Origin: Ruminococcaceae bacterium YAD3003
GTDB taxonomy: Bacteria > Bacillota > Clostridia > Saccharofermentanales > Saccharofermentanaceae
Direction of reading: 5' to 3'
Assembly: GCA_900107185.1 (NCBI GenBank)
Contig: FNPA01000005.1
Location: 62,001 to 126,000, forward strand
DNA: 64,000 nucleotides
Shown piece after piece: positions 44,756 to 54,300 of the stretch (position 1 is the first letter of the stretch; each line of letters begins with the position of its first letter). Both the position numbers and the translations under genes were made by a program. The notes under the pieces are model-generated. The model ran no database searches. It saw only the letters and a list, made by a program, of their open reading frames with translations, and was not told where the DNA came from.

Positions 44756-46701
44756 CAGAGTTCTCCAATCTTATTTCGTAATGAGAGCTTGTAATCAGAT
44801 AAACGTCTGAGCATCTCATCGATCTTAGCCTTATCCTGACCGGATGCTGCGGCTCTCATATTCATTAATCTCTCTTCTTCGCGTTCGATTATAGAAGTTC
44901 TTACCTTAAACAATAGAGCAAGATACATATCGCGTTTAACAGTAACATTACTGCTCTTATCTGCAATCTCTACTGCACGGAGCATTACATCTTCTGCTGG
45001 CATTCCGTTAATGGTGAGTCTTGAAAAATAGTCACTCATCTTTGCAAACAAAGTCTCATTCTTGCCGTCAAAGATATTAAGAAAGATTCTGACTAACTCT
45101 TTGATTGTATCGCCATTAAAATCGTCGGGCCTGATAATATCGGTCTTCTCGACGATCTTCTTATCTGATAAAGCGCTTCCGAGCGAAAGAGCATACGCAA
45201 ACAGAGCAATCTCTTCCTTGGTAGCAGAATCGTTTACCTTCTTGTATTCTCTTTCAGCAGCAGGTACTTCTTCGACTGTTCCGGGATCTTCAGAAATTAC
45301 TTCAGCACTGTTACGCTTACTTAATTCTTCCCTTCTCTCACGTTCCAGAGCTCTGGAATTTGTCAGTTCCAGCTTCTTATCCTCGTTCTCACTGTATCTT
45401 TGCATCTGGCTCATTACAGCCTGCTGTGTGGCACCCAGCAAAGGAGCTGCAACGCCGGCCATTCTGGACATCTTGATATCATCATTCATCCAGGAACCAT
45501 ACTGACAGATATCTTCCTGATATCTGCCGCGGTCGAGAACGCCTGAATCAGGATCAGTATTATCATTCTTAGCTCTCTCCAACAGATAATCTTCAACATA
45601 GAGAGCATTCTTAACTACTTCTTTGAACTTATCGGCACCATTAACTTTTATATACTCATCAGGGTCCTTGCCGTCAGGAACCTTAGCAATTCTGATGCGG
45701 ATGTTAATACCAGTGAGTTTTTTCAGATAATCCATCATCATCTTAATGGCTCTTAGAGCAGCCTTCTGACCGGCATTATCAGCATCAAAGAAGAAAACGA
45801 CTTCTTCAGCATATCTGGAACAAAGCTTCAACTGGCTGTCAGTAAAAGAAGTGCCCAATGCTGCTACTGTATTCTTAAAACCGGCTGAATGCATTGCTAT
45901 GGCATCCATGTAGCCTTCAACAACAATAAGCTGTTTAGACTGTTCTTTTCTCGCGAAATTCATCGCATAAAGATGATTTTGCTTGTTATAAACAAGAGAA
46001 TCGGGCGAATTGATATACTTCGGTTTCTCATCACCTAATGCTCGTCCACCAAAAGCAATGATCGTGCCGAATGAATCAAAAATCGGGAACATGAATCTTC
46101 CACGGAACAAGTCATAGGGTTTATTAGTCTTGGAAGATTTTGCGAAAATGCCGGATTTTAGCATCTCCTCATCTTTATAGCCTTTTTGCTTGAGGATTTC
46201 ATATAATCCGCCGTTTATAGGAGAATAACCCAGGCCGAAATTATCTAAAGTCTGCTTAGTAAGGCCTCTTTTAGCGGCATAATCTCTGGCTGGTTTACCG
46301 ATATGTTCGTCATTAAATGAGTTGTAGTAATATTTTGCAGCTTCCTTAAGAATCTCTTTTACACGGTTCTTCTCTTCTTTTTGGATGTTATCACCCGAAA
46401 AACCTGTCTCAGGTACTTCAACACCATATAAACCACCCAGATGCCTGATGGCCTCAGGATAATTCATATGCTCTATTTCCATTATGAAATTAATGGCATT
46501 TCCGCCCTTACCGCAACCAAAGCACTTATAAATGCCCTTAGCCGGATTTACGGAAAAAGAAGCTGTTTTCTCTGAATGAAAAGGACAAAGTCCCCAAAGG
46601 TTGCTGCCTGAACGCTTAAGAAGAACATAACGTCCTACCACGGATTCTATATCCGCTCTGGTAAGAATCTCATCTATAACGTTTTCAGGTATCAGTCCCA
46701 T
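44755..46701 (-). CDS. dnaG: DNA primase
   Basis: Makes RNA primers at the fork. 648 residues: N-terminal CHC2 zinc domain CPFHSEKTASFSVNPAKG then YKCFGCGKGG, the RNA polymerase core, and a Toprim domain with VVEGYMDAIAMH and FFDADNAGQKAALRA (the DxD site). The C-terminal helicase-binding part begins around residue 470 after a charged linker. AGAGGAC precedes the ATG. In most Firmicutes dnaG is followed by rpoD; here trmK follows directly. Confidence 0.96.
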   Translation of the reverse strand: MGLIPENVIDEILTRADIESVVGRYVLLKRSGSNLWGLCPFHSEKTASFSVNPAKGIYKCFGCGKGGNAINFIMEIEHMNYPEAIRHLGGLYGVEVPETGFSGDNIQKEEKNRVKEILKEAAKYYYNSFNDEHIGKPARDYAAKRGLTKQTLDNFGLGYSPINGGLYEILKQKGYKDEEMLKSGIFAKSSKTNKPYDLFRGRFMFPIFDSFGTIIAFGGRALGDEKPKYINSPDSLVYNKQNHLYAMNFARKEQSKQLIVVEGYMDAIAMHSAGFKNTVAALGTSFTDSQLKLCSRYAEEVVFFFDADNAGQKAALRAIKMMMDYLKKLTGINIRIRIAKVPDGKDPDEYIKVNGADKFKEVVKNALYVEDYLLERAKNDNTDPDSGVLDRGRYQEDICQYGSWMNDDIKMSRMAGVAAPLLGATQQAVMSQMQRYSENEDKKLELTNSRALERERREELSKRNSAEVISEDPGTVEEVPAAEREYKKVNDSATKEEIALFAYALSLGSALSDKKIVEKTDIIRPDDFNGDTIKELVRIFLNIFDGKNETLFAKMSDYFSRLTINGMPAEDVMLRAVEIADKSSNVTVKRDMYLALLFKVRTSIIEREEERLMNMRAAASGQDKAKIDEMLRRLSDYKLSLRNKIGEL

Positions 46702-46724
46702 TTAGTCCTCTGTCTCTAAATAAA

Positions 46725-46749
46725 AGGCCCGGTAGATTTGACCGGGCCT
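46725..46749 (-). terminator. Terminator of the dapA-dapB-yajC run
   Basis: AGGCCCGGT, loop of 7, ACCGGGCCT: a perfect 9-base stem; on the minus strand followed by TTTATTTAG. Lies 25 bases after the yajC stop. Confidence 0.88.
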
Positions 46750-46774
46750 GAATATTAAGCCTGTCCTAAACGGA

Positions 46775-47194
46775 TCAGTCGTCTTCTTTCTTTTCCTTCT
46801 TCTTACCGAAGAGTCCTGTCTTCTCAGGTTCTTCAGTCTTCTTTATTGTTCCGTCAGAATTGAGCTGATCACGCTTCACTACAGATTGTATTGCACTCTT
46901 TGTGAAAGTTACAAGTGTATTAGCTGCAGAAGTTGAGATTGTAACCTGATCATCCTTAATATTGGCCACAAAACCAACCAAACCACCAATAGTTACTACT
47001 CTGTCACCGACAGCAAGCTTATTCATCTGCTCCTTGAGTTCCTTATCCTTCTTACGCTGAGGTCTGATAAGGATAAAGTAGAAGACAACGAACATGACAA
47101 GAAGAAGTCCGAGAGATGCAACTGATCCCATCATCTCGCCATTCTGGCCTGTTAACATGTCTCCCAAGCCGGCAGCATCATCAAAATTAAACAT
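46775..47194 (-). CDS. yajC: Preprotein translocase subunit YajC
   Basis: 139 residues: a membrane helix (VASLGLLLVMFVVFYFIL) followed by IRPQRKKDKELKEQMNKLAVGDRVVTIGGLVG, the diagnostic YajC block, and a basic C-terminal tail rich in Lys and Glu. Associates with SecDF in other bacteria. It usually lies with tgt, queA and secDF, but here it follows dapB by 19 bases and is closed by the hairpin at 46725-46749. GGAGG precedes the ATG. Confidence 0.94.
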   Translation of the reverse strand: MFNFDDAAGLGDMLTGQNGEMMGSVASLGLLLVMFVVFYFILIRPQRKKDKELKEQMNKLAVGDRVVTIGGLVGFVANIKDDQVTISTSAANTLVTFTKSAIQSVVKRDQLNSDGTIKKTEEPEKTGLFGKKKEKKEDD

Positions 47195-47213
47195 TTATTA
47201 TTCCTCCAATAAA

Positions 47214-47981
47214 TTATTCGCCTGTGTACTCAGCAATTATATCAGACATTGTGAAATATCCACGTTCTTTTCCGCACATAAATGAAGCAGCTCTGAGAGC
47301 ACCCTTAGCGAAAACATCTCTTGTCTGAGCTCTGTGACTTATGGTAACGATTTCCTCGTCGCTGATGAACATAACATCATGATCACCGACAATGTTACCG
47401 CCTCTAATCGAAGAGATACCAATCTCCTGCTTAGATCTGGCCTTATTTACACTATGTCTGTCATAAACAAATTCTGTCTGATCAGGAATCTCCTGATCAA
47501 TGGCATTGGCAATCATCATTGCAGTACCTGAAGGTGCATCAAGTTTTCTGTTATGATGAGCCTCAACGATCTCAATATCAAAATCAGGATAAAGGATCTT
47601 AGTAGCCTGCTTAGCGAGCTCGATCATAAGATTAATACCAACGCTCATATTAGCAGACTTAAATATAGCAATCTCTTCGGAAGCATTAAGAATATCTGCA
47701 ACTGTCTGATCAGAAAGAGCTGTTGTGCAGCAGATAAAAGGTTTTTTGCGTGACTTAGCAAATTCAAGAACTGTAGGAACAGCAGTAGCATTAGAAAAAT
47801 CGATAATTACATCGAAATCCTCAGTGCACTCATTAAGGCTTGTATATACCGGGAAGCTGTAATTATTGTTCTCGATAATATCTCCGCCTGCTACGATCTT
47901 ATAATCAGGGTTATTCTCGCAGAGAGCTGCAATAGCTTTACCCATTCTTCCGCAACAACCGTGTAAAAAAATCTTAACCAT
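47214..47981 (-). CDS. dapB: 4-hydroxy-tetrahydrodipicolinate reductase
   Basis: Second step of the diaminopimelate/lysine branch, NAD(P)H-dependent. 255 residues with the cofactor-binding GCCGRMGKAI at the N-terminus, DFSNATAV, the catalytic block EIVEAHHNRKLDAPSGTA (the HH pair and the Lys), and a C-terminal ALRAASFMCGKERGYFTM. It starts 20 bases after dapA and leads to yajC. Confidence 0.96.
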   Translation of the reverse strand: MVKIFLHGCCGRMGKAIAALCENNPDYKIVAGGDIIENNNYSFPVYTSLNECTEDFDVIIDFSNATAVPTVLEFAKSRKKPFICCTTALSDQTVADILNASEEIAIFKSANMSVGINLMIELAKQATKILYPDFDIEIVEAHHNRKLDAPSGTAMMIANAIDQEIPDQTEFVYDRHSVNKARSKQEIGISSIRGGNIVGDHDVMFISDEEIVTISHRAQTRDVFAKGALRAASFMCGKERGYFTMSDIIAEYTGE

Positions 47982-48001
47982 TGATTACTCCAGTCTGTTT
48001 C

Positions 48002-48910
48002 TTACTGAGCAAGAAAACTCTTCATTGCAGATGTGTCGTACTTAGCGAGTACATCAACAACCTTATCGTGATTTGCAGCACTCATCTCGCAAAGAGGAAG
48101 TCTGCAAGGACCTGCATTCCAACCAAGGATATTCATTGCTTCCTTAACAGGAATAGGATTTACTTCACAGAACATAGCCTTAACAAGAGGAATAAAGTTG
48201 ATCTGTGCATTCTTAGCCTTCTCAATATCACCGTTGATGTAATCGTGGATCATTTGAGATGTTTCCTTAGGCATGATGTTAGCAATAACAGAGATTACAC
48301 CCTTAGCTCCGAGTGAAATCATAGGTACAGCAAGTCCGTCCTCACCGGAATACAGAGCATATCTGTCACCGCAAAGGCTGTAGATCTCAGGAACCTGTGA
48401 GAAATTGCATTCCTTAACACCAATGATATTCTCACACTCTGAAAGTCTTAAAAGAAGTTCAGGTGAAATATTAACGTTAGTTCTGGAAGGAACGTTGTAA
48501 AGGATGAGAGGCAAATTAGGAACTGCATCAGCAACCTTTTTATAGTGACGATAAAGTCCTTCCTGTGTGCACTTATTGTAATAAGGAGTAACGAGCAATG
48601 CAGCATCAGCACCAAGCTCTTCTGCCTGCTTTGTGAGTTCAACACAATAAGCTGTATCATTTGAACCTGTTCCGGCAATTACGGGAACGCGGCCTGCAAC
48701 TGTATCTACAGCACACTTGATAGCAGCGATATGTTCTTCGTGATTCATGGTAGCAGCTTCACCGGTTGAACCGCAAATGATGATAGAATCGATCTTCTGT
48801 GCGATCTGGAATTCGATCATTCTCTTGAGTTCGTCAAAATTGATTCCGCCGTCTTCGAAAAACGGAGTAACGATAGCAACACCGGCGCCTACAAATACAG
48901 GCTTTGACAT
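48002..48910 (-). CDS. dapA: 4-hydroxy-tetrahydrodipicolinate synthase
   Basis: First committed step of lysine and diaminopimelate synthesis: pyruvate plus aspartate semialdehyde. 302 residues of a TIM barrel. Motifs: GSTGEAATMNHEEH, AGTGSNDT, VTPYYNKCTQEGLYRH, the proton-relay YNVPSRTN, and the Schiff-base lysine in IIGVKECN. AGGAGG precedes the ATG, which lies 70 bases downstream of a good promoter (48981-49010). No lysine riboswitch could be folded in the leader. Confidence 0.97.
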   Translation of the reverse strand: MSKPVFVGAGVAIVTPFFEDGGINFDELKRMIEFQIAQKIDSIIICGSTGEAATMNHEEHIAAIKCAVDTVAGRVPVIAGTGSNDTAYCVELTKQAEELGADAALLVTPYYNKCTQEGLYRHYKKVADAVPNLPLILYNVPSRTNVNISPELLLRLSECENIIGVKECNFSQVPEIYSLCGDRYALYSGEDGLAVPMISLGAKGVISVIANIMPKETSQMIHDYINGDIEKAKNAQINFIPLVKAMFCEVNPIPVKEAMNILGWNAGPCRLPLCEMSAANHDKVVDVLAKYDTSAMKSFLAQ

Positions 48911-48980
48911 ATTAATGCCTCCTCGCGAAAAAACTTGAAAAAGATACGGTTTATAAGCCTAAATCCTCAATCTGAAAAGG

Positions 48981-49010
48981 ATTTTAACACCCAATCATAT
49001 TAATAGTCAA
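48981..49010 (-). promoter_or_regulatory. Promoter of dapA-dapB-yajC
   Basis: On the minus strand TTGACT (49005-49010) and TAAAAT (48981-48986) are 18 bases apart (17 to TTAAAA). The 153-base gap 48911-49063 after priA holds this promoter. A short AAATCC/GGATTT inverted repeat with a 12-base loop (48961-48984) overlaps the -10 and start region. Confidence 0.7.
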
Positions 49011-49063
49011 TTTATACTTCTGGGGTGCACACATGTACTTCCACAGCGTACAATTCAAGGGTT

Positions 49064-51325
49064 TTAGCCATCTTGAGGATCGTTATCAAACGACATCGGG
49101 TACTTTACGTGGTCAAAGTCCTCAATGAGTCTTTTAAACACTCCGTTTATGGCAGATTTGTTGGCAGCTTTAATGACAAATGACATCCTGTATCTGCCGC
49201 GGAGCTCATAAATAACGCAAGGCATAGGGCCAAAAACTTCAAACTGATATTTCTTGTCCTGGAAACCGATAAAGTCATTGAGATACTTGGATAGCATATT
49301 AGCCCTCTGAATGAGAAGGTTCTCATCAGGAAGAGACAACACTACTTCACCAATAGCCTTAAAAGGCGGCAAACTCAGTTTTTGCCTGTATTCGATCTCC
49401 TGTTCATAGAACGCTCTGTAATTCTGAGTGCAGGCAAATTGAAACAAAGGCTGTTCGGGTCTCATGCTCTGAATGAATACTGTTCCCGGATGATCTCCCC
49501 TGCCCGCGCGTCCTGCTGCCTGGGTAATGAGCTGGAATGCTCTTTCAGACGCTTTGAAAGATGTAGATGCGAGCATAAGATCCGCACCGAGAACACCAAC
49601 AACCGTAACATCAGGGAAATCCAGACCTTTTGCTATCATCTGAGTACCGATAAGGATAGATGCTTCTTTATTAGCAAACTTCTCGATTATTTCTTTATGT
49701 GCACCGGGAGTCATTGTTGAATCCTGGTCCATTCTCAATACTTTCTCGTGCGGAAAAACAGTATGCAGAAATTCTTCTAACTGCTGGGTTCCAAAGCCTG
49801 CTTTTGTAAATCTGGTTCCATTGCAAACGGAACATACCGCTTCATAAGAAGGAACGGTATAACCGCAATAATGGCAAATCAGGCTTTGTGTTCCATTACG
49901 TCTGTTGTTATGAAGAGTCATGGCTACAGAACAATTCTTACATGTAACAGGTTCTCCACAGGACTCACATACAAGAGTTCTGGAGAAACCTCTTCTGTTA
50001 AGGAGAAGAATTACCTGCTTATTCTCAGAAAATGCAACAGACATTGCCTGTCTTAACGGTACTGACAGCATACTGCCGCTGCCGAGTTTGATCTGCTCTT
50101 TCATATCAACAGGAACAATGTTGGGAAGTTTTGCTTCCTGCCTTGCTCTCTGCTTCAATTCAAGGAGCTTATATGCCCCCAGATTTGCTGCATAAAAGCT
50201 CTCAACAGAAGGCGTTGCAGAACCCAATACAACACTGCAGCCGGTAATAAGCGACCTCATTCTCGCAATATCTTTTGCAGAATATCTGGGATGAGATTCA
50301 GATTTATAAGAACTGTCATGTTCTTCATCCAATATAATCAACCGCAAATCAACAGCAGGAGCAAAGACACCGCTTCTTGGTCCGACAATAACTTTAGCCT
50401 TTCCGGTCCTGATGTTATTCCACTGTTCATAGCGCTGCTTATCAGTAAGTCTGCTGTGAAGCACTGCAACACTGTCACCTAAACGGCCCTTAATCCAATT
50501 AATCGTCTGTGGAGTAAGAGATATCTCAGGCACCATGTAAATGACACTTCCGCCCTCAGCTATTACCTTTTTGGCACAGTTCAAATACACCTCGGTCTTA
50601 CCGCTTCCGGTGATTCCAAACAGGAGGAATGTATTTGCGTTTCTCTCGTCTATTCCGGTTAATATCTCATTTACGGCAGTTTCCTGTTCAGTACTGAGAT
50701 CATATTCTTCGGTAAACTTTCCTTCCGGGGCATCATCCAAAGATAGATAAGTTTCTTCTTCACCTGCTACTTCTTTAACAAGTCTTATTAACCCCTTATC
50801 TTCTAGGGCTTTTACCTGAGCTGATGAACAGGACAAAGAAGACATTATCTCTTTTCGTGTACACTTGCCACGCTCAAGAAGATACTCAAGGATATGTATA
50901 TGAGCTATGGATCTAAGTGTTTCACTCTTCAAGATAAATTCAGTATTTTCTTTGGATACCAGCTCAACAAACACTTCTACAGGATTCTTGTGATTAACAA
51001 CACATGAAGGAACCATGAGTTCAACAACATCACCTTTGGTGCAGTTGAATCTGTCGCTGATCTTATCAATAAGAGCCAACTGATCTGCCTTTAAAACAGG
51101 TGATGAAGAAATAACAGAACCAATATCTTTTACCAGTGATTCATCACCATCAAAAGTATCTTTTATATCAATAACAACAGCGCATCTTTGAGAGTCACCT
51201 TTTCCAAACGGAACATTAACAAGTGAACCTGCTACAACGGTGCCTGACAATTCGTCAGGCACACGATACGTAAACAGTTTATCCGTCTGTCTTACTGCTC
51301 CTCTTAAAATAACGCTGCAATACAC
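49064..51325 (-). CDS. priA: Primosomal protein N' (replication restart helicase PriA)
   Basis: Reloads the replisome at stalled forks. 753 residues: N-terminal DNA-binding part (FTYRVPDELSG, VPFGKG), then the helicase with Walker A GITGSGKTEVY, Walker B LIILDEEHDSSYKSE, GSATPSVESF, LLNRRGFSRTLVC and a zinc-binding cluster of eight cysteines (CESCGEPVTCKNC, CHYCGY, CSVCNG), then IGTQMIAKGLDFPDV and QAAGRAGRG. Start is a GTG at 51325 with GAGG about ten bases upstream. It follows polC by 12 bases. Confidence 0.96.
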   Translation of the reverse strand: MYCSVILRGAVRQTDKLFTYRVPDELSGTVVAGSLVNVPFGKGDSQRCAVVIDIKDTFDGDESLVKDIGSVISSSPVLKADQLALIDKISDRFNCTKGDVVELMVPSCVVNHKNPVEVFVELVSKENTEFILKSETLRSIAHIHILEYLLERGKCTRKEIMSSLSCSSAQVKALEDKGLIRLVKEVAGEEETYLSLDDAPEGKFTEEYDLSTEQETAVNEILTGIDERNANTFLLFGITGSGKTEVYLNCAKKVIAEGGSVIYMVPEISLTPQTINWIKGRLGDSVAVLHSRLTDKQRYEQWNNIRTGKAKVIVGPRSGVFAPAVDLRLIILDEEHDSSYKSESHPRYSAKDIARMRSLITGCSVVLGSATPSVESFYAANLGAYKLLELKQRARQEAKLPNIVPVDMKEQIKLGSGSMLSVPLRQAMSVAFSENKQVILLLNRRGFSRTLVCESCGEPVTCKNCSVAMTLHNNRRNGTQSLICHYCGYTVPSYEAVCSVCNGTRFTKAGFGTQQLEEFLHTVFPHEKVLRMDQDSTMTPGAHKEIIEKFANKEASILIGTQMIAKGLDFPDVTVVGVLGADLMLASTSFKASERAFQLITQAAGRAGRGDHPGTVFIQSMRPEQPLFQFACTQNYRAFYEQEIEYRQKLSLPPFKAIGEVVLSLPDENLLIQRANMLSKYLNDFIGFQDKKYQFEVFGPMPCVIYELRGRYRMSFVIKAANKSAINGVFKRLIEDFDHVKYPMSFDNDPQDG

Positions 51326-51337
51326 TTAAGGATATCC

Positions 51338-54300
51338 TCACATAAGATCGAACAGGTTGATCTGGGCACTCTCCGGGAGATCATCAAGGATTCCGCCGTA
51401 GTCCAGAAGTTTCTGTGTTACAGACTGACCTACACCCGTTCTCTTCATGAAATCATCACGGTTCTTAAACGGCGCTTCAGCTCTTGCTTTTTCTATTGCT
51501 TCACCGTTTGCAGGAGAAACAGCAGGAATAGCACAGAACGGAGGTCTTATGAGTTTAGGACCAGCTTTTGCGAACTTCTTACCGAGTGAATCGTTAAGAG
51601 TAATAGGTGCAAAAGTAATTCCTCTTGCATACATTTCTTCTACAAGCTCATAGAAATAGTACTTGAGTTTTGTATTCGGATCGCCCTTCGCATGCATCTC
51701 GTCAGCAAGTTCAATTCTTCTCTTCTTTACCTTTTCAGGACCGTTACACATATCTTCGGCGTTAAACAATCCTTCGCCTCTGTGTGTAAAGAATGAGCAG
51801 TAATATTCTTCCGGATAGTAAACCTTAAACCATGCTACACGAAGAGTAGAGATTGAATATGCGGCTGCATGTGCCTTAGGGAACATGTACTTGATCTTCT
51901 GACAAGATTCAATGTACCAGTCAGGTACACCGCACTTCTTCATCTCTTCAACATACTCAGGCCATTTCTCAACTTTGCCTGCAGCAACCTTACCTTTACG
52001 TACACCCTCCATGATGTCGAACGCATCTTTATTGGGAAGGCCCCAATAAATAAGGCTGGTCATGATGGAGTCACGGCATCCGATAACGGAATTAAGGTCG
52101 CATGTTCCGGCTCTGATAAGATCCTGGGCATTTCCTGTCCAAACGTCAGTACCGTGAGAAAGACCCATGAGCTGTACGAGGTCGTAGAACCTTGTAGGCT
52201 TTGTCTCCTTGATCATGCCTCGCGCCATGTTGGTACCAAGCTCTGAAAGACCCAGCGTAGCTGAACCTGCATCAGTAGCTTCGATCGGGAATCCTAAAGC
52301 ATCCGTATTTACAAGAAGGCTCATTACCTTCTCATCAGGAATCGGAATATCAGTAATGTTTACTCCGGTAATATCACTTAACATTCTTAATACCGTAGGA
52401 TCGGCATGTCCGAGAATATCAAGTTTAAGGATAGTATCGTGCATAGCACGGAAGTCAAAGTGCGTTGTTATGATTCCGCAATCAGTCTTATTAGCCGGGA
52501 ACTGGATAGGTGTAAATTCATAGATATCCATTTCCTTTGCAATAACGACGATACCACCCGGATGCTGAGAAGTTGTTCTCTTAACACCGATGATGTCTCT
52601 TGCCATGAATGCGAGATGTGCCTGAGTGAACGGTTCGCCCTTCTCTTCGCAGATCTTGCGGCATACACCATAAGCATTCTTATCCTGGTAAGCACCAATC
52701 GTTCCGGCCTTGAATGTATGCGTACCGCCAAAGAGTACACCTACATAAGCATGAGCTCTAGGCTGGTATTCACCGGAGAAGTTAAGGTCGATATCAGGCT
52801 GTTTATCACCCTTGAATCCAAGGAACGTCTCGAAAGGAATATCCTGTCCGTCCGGTGTCAGCGGTTCACCGCATTCAGGACAATTCTTCGGCGGAAGGTC
52901 ATATCCTGAACCGTACTTACCGCTGTTATCGAATTCAGCATAGTTACACTTCTTACATCTGTAATGCGGAGGCAGAGGGTTAACTTCAGAAATACCGCAC
53001 ATAGTAGCAGCAAACGAGGAACCTACTGAACCTCTGGAACCTACAACATATCCGTCGTTATTGGACTTCTTAACGAGTCTGTATGCGATGTAGTACATGA
53101 TCGCATAACCATTGTTGATAATGGAATCTAGCTCTCTGTCGAGTCTTGCCTTAACGACTTCGTTAAGAACACCCTTATGACGGTACATCCTATTTGCCTT
53201 TGTATAAGCAATATCTCTAACATCGGCAGCAGCTCTTGCGATCTGCGGAGGATAAGATCCGTCAGGGAAAGGCTTGATTCCGAATTCGATCATGTCAGCG
53301 ATCATGTTGGTGTTATCGACAACAACTTCCATCGCCTTTTCTTCACCGAGATACTTAAATTCTTCGAGCATCTCATCAGTTGTTCTGAAATACAGATCAC
53401 TCTGCATCTCAGCATCATCAAAGCCCATGCTCATAAGCATGTACTTTCTGTATCTACCGTCTTCCTTATTAAGGAAATGTGAGTCTGTCGTAGCGCATAC
53501 AGGCATACCGTGATCGTCTGCCGTCTCAACGAGCAGCTCATTAACAATACGGATGTCATCCTCGTTCATCGGAGTAGTTCCTGTATCAGATTTAGAAGGA
53601 TCCTGTCTCGTAATGAACATATTGTTGCAAAGAGGCTGGATCTCCACATAGTCATAGAGACTTAATATCTTTGAGAACTCTTCTGATTCTTTCAGGAATT
53701 CTCTTGTTGCCTGTCTGTCTTTGTTTAAAGACCTGTATTGAGTAATAACATAGCGGTATATCTCACCACGCTCGCAGGCACCACCTACAATAATTCCGGA
53801 CTTGAAATACTTAAGAAGACTCTTAGGCGTTCTCGGTCTTCTCGCATAGTAGTGTATCTGTGATTCAGATACGATACGGTAAAGGTTATAAAGTCCCATA
53901 TTAGAGCGCACAAGATAAATGATGTGATACATCGGCGCAATAGGAAGTTTATTGGCGTTCTTATCGTTTGACTTAATTCTGGCGGGAGTATAATGTCCGA
54001 CTTTATAGTTAATATCGAGAGCATCAACTGTACCGGCATCTATTAGGCAAGAAGCTAGCAATGATGCTGACTTATAACATGCGGTAAACATATCATCAAA
54101 CTCACTGCCGACTGCAGTGTAATTGAACAATGTACCCTTGGAACTTAATGCTTCGTCTACTGTCTTGAATTCACCCTTATAGAATGTCTCAAGAATATCT
54201 TCATCAGAAGTAGCAGGCATAAGGAACTTATGTCTGTAATACACCTGATCTTCAATGTTGATTCCATAACCTGCACGGCGAAGGAAAGCAAGCGTAGTGA

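Noticed and set aside
48911-49063. Possible lysine riboswitch upstream of dapA
   Set aside because: The leader from the likely start is only about 65 bases and shows none of the conserved L-box core; only a short 6-base inverted repeat is present.
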